Positions 1 to 5,373 of a stretch of DNA of 5,373 nt are shown here, piece after piece (the stretch's first letter is position 1; the number at the start of each line of letters is the position of its first letter). The stretch spans positions 4,326 to 9,698 of the forward strand of contig NZHS01000015.1 in the NCBI GenBank assembly GCA_002689735.1. The letters run 5' to 3'. The translations under genes were made by a program, and so were the position numbers. Source of the DNA: Flavobacteriales bacterium. Lineage in GTDB: Bacteria > Bacteroidota > Bacteroidia > Flavobacteriales > BACL11. The notes under the pieces were generated by a model that saw nothing but the letters and a program-made list of their open reading frames with translations, was not told the origin of the DNA and did no database searches.

Positions 1-14
1 TTTCAGACATCAAT
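1..14 (+). other. Open-frame lead-in to the first gene, no ribosome binding site
   Basis: These bases read as Ser-Asp-Ile-Asn in frame with the first gene, after two leading bases. They hold no stop codon and no purine-rich AGGAG-like element. Either the first gene starts further upstream and the ATG at 15 is an internal Met, or it uses a leaderless-like or weak start. The strong site in front of the second gene makes the first reading more likely. Confidence 0.5.
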
Positions 15-2288
15 ATGGATGATGAAATTGACACCCTACGTCAACGTTCTTTGCAACAAAACAGACAGACCATAGACCAAAGGCAAGCTGCTTCTTATAA
101 AAAGCATCAGCAACAACAAAAGAACATTGAAAAGCTAGGTGAGTTTAGTAAGACAATTGTCAGTAGTTTATTAGAGATAAAGAAGAAAGACTTAGATGCA
201 ACTATTGAAGCTGGTTATAACTACTATATTTCAAAAGGAATACCTAGTGATGAACGCGATTCATTCTTACTTCAAGAAATTCAGAAGGTAAAGAATCCTG
301 GTAAAGTAATTCAAGAATATGCAGAGAAATTAAAGAAAGAAGGGGCGCATCCAGAGGAAATAGAACATGTCCGCAAATATGATAATTCACCAGACTATGG
401 ACGTTTAAAAGCTCAATCAAAAACTGCTGGTGGTAACTTTGGTGGCTGGGCTAGAAAACAGTTATTAGGTGCAGGTGCTTTAACCCTTGAACAAACTGAA
501 GCAGCTTTAGATATTTTACAAGATGAATATATAAAGATTAATAATTTCTATAATTTGAATGCTGATTTCTTAGGTGACATGTTTGACAGCATGAGGTTGT
601 CAAGGAACACCATTTTAAAAGAAGTACGTAATTCAGATGCTACGGCTAGTTCAAATGCGACATTAAGACGACATGAAGAGGCTTTCTACGGTGACCCTAC
701 TGCCGAAAACATGCAGCTTATTATCAATGCTAAGGCAATGGTGTCAGAGAATGGTAAATATAAATATACCAAAGCTGACGGAGTAACACATTTACTTAAA
801 TTATATGCAGATGAAAGGATTGTTCCGGATGCGGATGCTTTTGAAAAAGCTTTTAAATCTATTAAATCTACTGATCAAAACTCTTTATTATGGAAGCGGT
901 TTGAAGATGATTGGAATAATGCAATTCTAGATAGGAATACAAAGAGTAAAGTCTACGCTCAGTTAAAAGCTGATGAACGAGCAAGACAAGGTAAAGAAGC
1001 AGAAAATGCTGCTATTGAATTTTTACAGTCTGGAAAGTGGGATCAGCAACAAGGATCACTAGATCAAATAGAACAGAATGTACAACTGGCCGGAGGTAAT
1101 ACAGACTTAATTAAAAGCTATAAATACGCTACTACTCAAGGTCAGAAGAAAAGTGAATGGGAAAGGATTTTTGCTGAAAAAGGTAACAGTTTAGGCAGAG
1201 AAGATTTCCTCGATCCAAACATCCCATATGAACTAATAGGTAAAGATAGCAAGTATGGAAAGATTGCTGATGCAAATGACAAACGCAGACAAGGTGGTCA
1301 AACTGATAGCCAATTACAGAAACATTTTAAAGGGCAATTAACTCTAAAACTTGGACAATTGTCTACTGAACAGAAGTATCATTATAGTGCTGACTTAGCA
1401 GCAGTAGGAGCTATGCAACTTTATAACGACAAGTTAGTAGAGTTTGAAAAGAGTAAGACATCTAACCCACATAGAGATGCCTTTGAACATGTCATGACTG
1501 CAATTAATGAAGATAAAAAAGGTATGTTTGAAGTTTTACCTTCTAATGGGAATGGTAATCCGTTTAGGACACAAGCTATCTTTAAACACTATAGTTTGGT
1601 TTTAGGAAAAAAAGGTAGAATTGCAGAAGATGAAAAGTATCAATTAGCATATAACCAGCCAGTACCTTTAGATAATACAGTTCAAAAATTAATTGATGAT
1701 AGAAATGCTATTAATGAAATTCAAATCATCAGCCCAACCTATTTAGATATACAAGCCAAACGTATTAAAAATGGCTTACCTTATGAAACACCTGGTTTTA
1801 TAAGAAATATTGCATTACTTCAAAAAGTACCTGTCCATGAAATCATGCAAGCACAGTTTAAACTTGCTGGATATGACGACATTGACTTAGGAGAAGACTT
1901 TAGAATAACGCTCTCTAAAGATGTCACTGACCAAGCATTACAGGATGCGATTAAAAAAATAAGAACTGTTGGTGGTTTGGCAAACATTCAGAGATTGAAA
2001 GTCAACCCCAGAGATCCTGATGGTATGACTATTAAAGTTAGGTCATATGATAAAAACTTTAATCAAAGTGATTCTAAATTAGATCCAACAACAAACCTAT
2101 CTTGGAGTACGGTTATTAAAGCTTCTAATGGGAATATTGCTGAAGCTGATGTCATTAAAGCTGAAGGAGATGAGATCCAATTAGAAGGGGATTCACGTGT
2201 TTGGATGCTTGAAAATTTATATGATTTTGATTTTCACTATGATTTCGCAAAAGGGAAAATGGGTTCATTTAAAGCTGGAGGTGCATAA
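15..2288 (+). CDS. Putative internal virion (core) protein, T7 gp15-like by position and size
   Basis: This gene encodes a protein of 757 residues with no catalytic motif, signal peptide or clear membrane segment that I can see. The first 45 residues are rich in Gln, Lys and Arg (for example QQQQ near residue 33), and residues 35-120 are charged and look helical or coiled-coil forming. A short block at residues 124-142 (NSPDYG, then GGNFGGW) and a segment near 600-615 (LQKVPVHEIMQAQ) recall marine podovirus virion proteins, but this is from memory. The length is close to T7 gp15 (747 residues), and a giant gp16-like gene follows directly, as in T7. From that I infer a core protein ejected into the host envelope. 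Direct sequence likeness to T7 gp15 is not visible. The ATG at 15 has no Shine-Dalgarno sequence in the 14 bases before it, and the frame is open to the window edge, so the true start may be upstream. Another virion or tail-associated structural protein remains possible. Confidence 0.6.
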   Translation: MDDEIDTLRQRSLQQNRQTIDQRQAASYKKHQQQQKNIEKLGEFSKTIVSSLLEIKKKDLDATIEAGYNYYISKGIPSDERDSFLLQEIQKVKNPGKVIQEYAEKLKKEGAHPEEIEHVRKYDNSPDYGRLKAQSKTAGGNFGGWARKQLLGAGALTLEQTEAALDILQDEYIKINNFYNLNADFLGDMFDSMRLSRNTILKEVRNSDATASSNATLRRHEEAFYGDPTAENMQLIINAKAMVSENGKYKYTKADGVTHLLKLYADERIVPDADAFEKAFKSIKSTDQNSLLWKRFEDDWNNAILDRNTKSKVYAQLKADERARQGKEAENAAIEFLQSGKWDQQQGSLDQIEQNVQLAGGNTDLIKSYKYATTQGQKKSEWERIFAEKGNSLGREDFLDPNIPYELIGKDSKYGKIADANDKRRQGGQTDSQLQKHFKGQLTLKLGQLSTEQKYHYSADLAAVGAMQLYNDKLVEFEKSKTSNPHRDAFEHVMTAINEDKKGMFEVLPSNGNGNPFRTQAIFKHYSLVLGKKGRIAEDEKYQLAYNQPVPLDNTVQKLIDDRNAINEIQIISPTYLDIQAKRIKNGLPYETPGFIRNIALLQKVPVHEIMQAQFKLAGYDDIDLGEDFRITLSKDVTDQALQDAIKKIRTVGGLANIQRLKVNPRDPDGMTIKVRSYDKNFNQSDSKLDPTTNLSWSTVIKASNGNIAEADVIKAEGDEIQLEGDSRVWMLENLYDFDFHYDFAKGKMGSFKAGGA
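2277..2282 (+). promoter_or_regulatory. Shine-Dalgarno sequence for the second gene
   Basis: GGAGGT lies five bases before the ATG at 2288, inside the last codons (Gly-Gly-Ala) of the upstream gene. It is a near-perfect match to the anti-Shine-Dalgarno end of 16S rRNA, and it fixes the start of the second gene. The upstream stop and downstream start overlap as TAATG, so ribosomes finishing the first gene could re-initiate at once. The strong site also allows independent initiation. Confidence 0.85.
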
Positions 2289-5200
2289 TGGAACAAGAAT
2301 ATAGCGAAGAAAACCAACAAGAATATGAGAAGCTCATCAGGGATGAGTTAGCTAGACAACAAGAAGCAGAAGCAGAAGAAAGTCAAAATGAAGGTGAGAC
2401 TCAAGGAACACCTACTACTAATACTACCGAGGTAGGAGGACAACCTCAAACTCAAAACCAACCAACAGAACAACCTGAAAAGACAGTTGGTGAGTCAGGT
2501 TGGGATACTCCAGGAAATTACCTAAAAGCCACAGCAGCAGCTACGCTTGATGTCCCAATGGATATCATTGGTAAGATTCCAGGTTTACAGAAGTTAGATG
2601 ATTCATGGGATGAAGCTACTAAGTTTGAAAATGAGACTACTCAAGGTATTAGACGTGCTGCTTCGGTTATTATCCCCAACATTATTGCAGCTAGATACTT
2701 TGGTAAGAAATTAGATGCTACACAGTTGGTAGGTATACAAAAAGCAATAGCCAATATAGGTGGTAACGCTCTTATGAGTTCAGCCATTATGGGTGTCAGT
2801 GATTACGGTGAGACAGAGGAAAACTCCTTCCGAGCCATAGCTGATGCCTTACCTGATGTCTTTGGACCGCAAGGTCAATACCCTATACCAGATGAGTGGA
2901 AAACATTAGATGGAGATGATGTAGCTGTAAGGCGGCAGAAGAACATGTTAGATGAAACTGTTCTTAGTGGCTTCGGAGATATCATTGGTTACATGTTAAA
3001 TGCAGGTAAACCAGCCCTCAAATGGTTTAAACCTAAAGATTCAGACGCAGCTATTTTTAAAGCAAAAGAGATAGCCAAGAATGCTGATGTTGATACACAA
3101 CGAGCAATAGCTAACCTTGACCAAGGAATAGCTGATCCAGGTATTGGTCCAGAAGATACAAAGGAGTTAGAGAAGCTTAAAAATAATCTCATCAAACAAT
3201 TAGAAGAGACAGGTCAAACTGATGCAACCGTTAACGATTTCAACTCAGAGCTACTTAAAGCTCAGAAATCTAGAAGGATGCAGATTGAAAATGATGCAAT
3301 ATCCAAATTAGAAGCTCAACAGGCTGATCTTGGTAAAGGTTTAGACGACCTAGAATCTAAAGTAAAAGCTGCTAGTGAAGGATTTGATCCAGATATCACT
3401 CCTAATTTAGCTGATGAAACTCTCACAGCTGGAAGGGCTGCAGTACCACCAGCCAATGTAGTTAGAAATGCTGGAGACCATGCCTATCAGTTGAAGACAG
3501 GTATTGAAGGAACACCTGCTCCTATCACAGATAATATGACGACTAAAGGTTTCGGCATTGCTGATGAAGAAGGTAGGGAATTAGTCTCTGATTTAGGTCG
3601 TAGATCGATGCAGGTAGGTGATTATGAAATACAAATAGGTAAGTTTAGATTTACTAAACGGAATATGTCTGAAGCAGCATGGCGTATTTACCGTGACATA
3701 ATGGACCCTGATAAATCAGTTAAAGAGATTGAACAATTATTTCTTAATGATAGAGAGTTTAAAAAGGTTCTAGTTGAAGAAGGCAGTGATGCAACTGACA
3801 AGATTTATTATATTGATGAATTTAAGTCTGAAGCATCTGCTTTTGCTTTAAACGATTTAGTCAGACTCTATTTAGGAAGAGAGGTTAATGAACAGTCCGC
3901 ACGATTAATGAATACTCTTGGTAAGGAGGTGTCGGATAAGGCATCTGCTTTTAATAGCTATACAGGTCTGACAGATCCAACAAGAGTGATGAAGGATATC
4001 TTAGATAAGCAAGGTTTACTCATGAGAGAGTATGGCCTTAATAAATATATCTCGGGTTGGCAGTTAAGAAATAAAGAATGGTGGGCAAGAGCAAGTAAAA
4101 CTGGAAAGTTTGATGAAGAGTTAATAGGTCTTACACGAGAGCAATTTAAAAAAGCTTCTAAGATGAAGACTGAGAAGTGGATTGCATTTAGAGATCAGAT
4201 CTTAGAGTTTGAAAAAACCAATCCAGAAATCATCAAACCTTTAATGGAGGCTTGGACCTATGCCGACGGTAATGTAGATACTCTCAATAAACTATATGAA
4301 TTTATAGATAAAGAGATTAGTTGGACAGGTCTATTTAAAAGTCCAGATCCAAGAAAAATGAACCTCTTTGCTAAAGGTATGTGGGGTGTTATTTACAACA
4401 ATACCTTATCCGGTTTATCAGGATTAAGAGCCTTAGCAGGTAACACATCCATGATGATCCTTAAGCCCATGTCAGCAATCATTGGGGCTGGTGGTGAATC
4501 ACTATTAAAAGGTGATATGGGGCATGTAAAACGTGCTTTGTATTTACATGGTGATATTTTCAATACTGCTAACCGTGCAATTAAAGATGGATTAACTCGT
4601 ATGAAACGGGTACATAAAGATGCAGACTTTATGGCTACTGTCTTACGTAAAGATTACATTGTTGAAGAAGATAAACTCTGGAATATACTTGATGAGATGG
4701 TCCCTAGATGGGAAAAGGAAGGAAACCAAGGAGCTTTATTTCAATACGGATGGGCTAATTGGAATAGAAAGATCTCAAAAATGAGCTTCATGCGTACTGG
4801 TACAACCATGATGGCTGGAGTTGACGGTATGACTGATACCTTTATGGCTACCTTACATTCCAGAATGAAAGCTTATGATGAGGGATTTACTAAAAGTGGA
4901 CAAACTTTAGATCAGAAAGAGTTTTGGAAACAAGTAAAGAATGCAGAGAAACAAAACTATAGAACTTTCTTTGACCATAACGGTGTCTTAACTGATAAGG
5001 CAGCTAAACATGCATCAGGTGAGATTGCTTTAAACTTAGATACAGAGGTATCAGACTTTGTTAATACCTTTACTACTAAGTATCCAGTATTAAAGAACTT
5101 CTTTATGTTCCCTAGAACTGGAGTTAACATGTTTAACCTTGCTGTGTCCTATACACCATTAGCTAAGATTCCTGGCCTTACAAGACAAGGTAGGTTATTA

Positions 5201-5373
5201 GCAGCCGGAACAGATCAGGAAAAAATCATAGCTGCACTAGCTGAACACGGGATTAAGAATATTGAGGACACGCCTAATGCAATGGCTATCTATCAAAACT
5301 TAAGAAACGAATATCATGGAAGAATAATGATGGCTAGTGGAACAGCTATCCTTGGTTATTGGTATGCAATGGC
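2288..5373 (+). CDS. Putative internal virion protein, T7 gp16-like, 3' end outside window
   Basis: The frame opens at ATG 2288 and runs 1028 codons with no stop to the window end, so the protein is C-terminally incomplete here; T7 gp16 is 1318 residues. Residues 1-70 are Gln/Glu/Thr/Pro-rich and probably disordered. Residues 86-240 form a helical, partly hydrophobic domain ending in the block IPDEWKTLD..RRQKNM (200-220) and a Gly-rich helix (227-240). Residues 291-365 look coiled-coil. Residues 420-680 are mixed, with a Trp cluster near 591-599. Residues 697-740 are Gly/Ala/Met-rich and possibly membrane-active. Residues 938-957 carry FPRTGVN and YTP, like the F-P-R-T-x-x-N block I recall in large ejected phage proteins, and residues 1012-1028 are hydrophobic again. 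T7 gp16 spans the cell wall and inner membrane during DNA entry; that role is inferred here. I see no lytic transglycosylase motif. The start is well supported by GGAGGT five bases upstream. A different large structural or polyvalent phage protein is the alternative. Confidence 0.7.
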   Translation, partial: MEQEYSEENQQEYEKLIRDELARQQEAEAEESQNEGETQGTPTTNTTEVGGQPQTQNQPTEQPEKTVGESGWDTPGNYLKATAAATLDVPMDIIGKIPGLQKLDDSWDEATKFENETTQGIRRAASVIIPNIIAARYFGKKLDATQLVGIQKAIANIGGNALMSSAIMGVSDYGETEENSFRAIADALPDVFGPQGQYPIPDEWKTLDGDDVAVRRQKNMLDETVLSGFGDIIGYMLNAGKPALKWFKPKDSDAAIFKAKEIAKNADVDTQRAIANLDQGIADPGIGPEDTKELEKLKNNLIKQLEETGQTDATVNDFNSELLKAQKSRRMQIENDAISKLEAQQADLGKGLDDLESKVKAASEGFDPDITPNLADETLTAGRAAVPPANVVRNAGDHAYQLKTGIEGTPAPITDNMTTKGFGIADEEGRELVSDLGRRSMQVGDYEIQIGKFRFTKRNMSEAAWRIYRDIMDPDKSVKEIEQLFLNDREFKKVLVEEGSDATDKIYYIDEFKSEASAFALNDLVRLYLGREVNEQSARLMNTLGKEVSDKASAFNSYTGLTDPTRVMKDILDKQGLLMREYGLNKYISGWQLRNKEWWARASKTGKFDEELIGLTREQFKKASKMKTEKWIAFRDQILEFEKTNPEIIKPLMEAWTYADGNVDTLNKLYEFIDKEISWTGLFKSPDPRKMNLFAKGMWGVIYNNTLSGLSGLRALAGNTSMMILKPMSAIIGAGGESLLKGDMGHVKRALYLHGDIFNTANRAIKDGLTRMKRVHKDADFMATVLRKDYIVEEDKLWNILDEMVPRWEKEGNQGALFQYGWANWNRKISKMSFMRTGTTMMAGVDGMTDTFMATLHSRMKAYDEGFTKSGQTLDQKEFWKQVKNAEKQNYRTFFDHNGVLTDKAAKHASGEIALNLDTEVSDFVNTFTTKYPVLKNFFMFPRTGVNMFNLAVSYTPLAKIPGLTRQGRLLAAGTDQEKIIAALAEHGIKNIEDTPNAMAIYQNLRNEYHGRIMMASGTAILGYWYAM

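Noticed and set aside
1953..1959. Second run of seven A in the first gene
   Set aside because: It reads ATT AAA AAA ATA, so the base before the two AAA codons is T and the register does not form a -1 slippery heptamer.
2363..2380. Hexamer GAAGCA repeated twice, followed by GAAGAA
   Set aside because: It is a codon-level Glu-Ala repeat within the low-complexity N-terminus of the second protein, too short to be a repeat element or binding array.
2989..3195. 68-codon open frame on the minus strand
   Set aside because: It lies wholly inside the second gene, antisense to it. I recognise no domain in it and the surrounding gene is well supported, so it is a chance shadow frame.
3922..3930. Strong Shine-Dalgarno-like TAAGGAGGT inside the second gene
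   Set aside because: No ATG, GTG or TTG follows at a usable spacing. The bases simply encode Gly-Lys-Glu-Val; at most it could slow ribosomes locally.
1..5373. Phage promoter, terminator, tRNA, CRISPR or defence system
   Set aside because: There is no intergenic space, no stem-loop followed by a T run, no tRNA-like fold and no spaced repeats that I could find; both frames look like virion structural genes.

Overview
The window is a tightly packed, single-direction piece of an AT-rich genome (sampled lines run from about 28 to 37 % G+C). It holds two very long open frames on the + strand joined by a 1-base stop/start overlap. Almost every base is coding. I see no RNA gene, insertion sequence, CRISPR array, terminator or intergenic promoter. 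The best reading is the internal-virion-protein (ejected core) segment of a short-tailed, T7-like phage, probably a marine-type podovirus. The support is gene order, protein sizes (757 codons next to a gene of more than 1028 codons), helical and Gln/Glu-rich composition, and motifs in the second protein that resemble, from memory, the gp16-type proteins of cyanophages and pelagiphages. The heavy use of TTA, AGA and other AT-ending codons suggests an AT-rich host, but the host cannot be named from this sequence.

Region by region: bases 1-14 are in frame with the first gene and contain no stop and no ribosome binding site, so that gene may begin before the window. Bases 15-2288 encode a mainly hydrophilic, helical protein of 757 residues, placed as the gp15-like internal virion protein. 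At 2277-2282 a strong Shine-Dalgarno sequence sits inside the last codons of that gene. Bases 2288-5373 are the 5' part (1028 complete codons, no stop) of a giant second gene, placed as the gp16-like internal virion protein; its 3' end lies beyond the window.

How they would work together: in T7, gp14, gp15 and gp16 form the internal core above the portal, are ejected at infection, and build a channel across the host envelope. The two genes here would be co-transcribed late and translationally coupled. A notable difference from T7 is that the second protein starts with a Gln/Glu/Thr-rich tail rather than a recognisable lytic transglycosylase domain. No new system is evident; the interest lies in the divergence of the two proteins and the missing enzyme domain.
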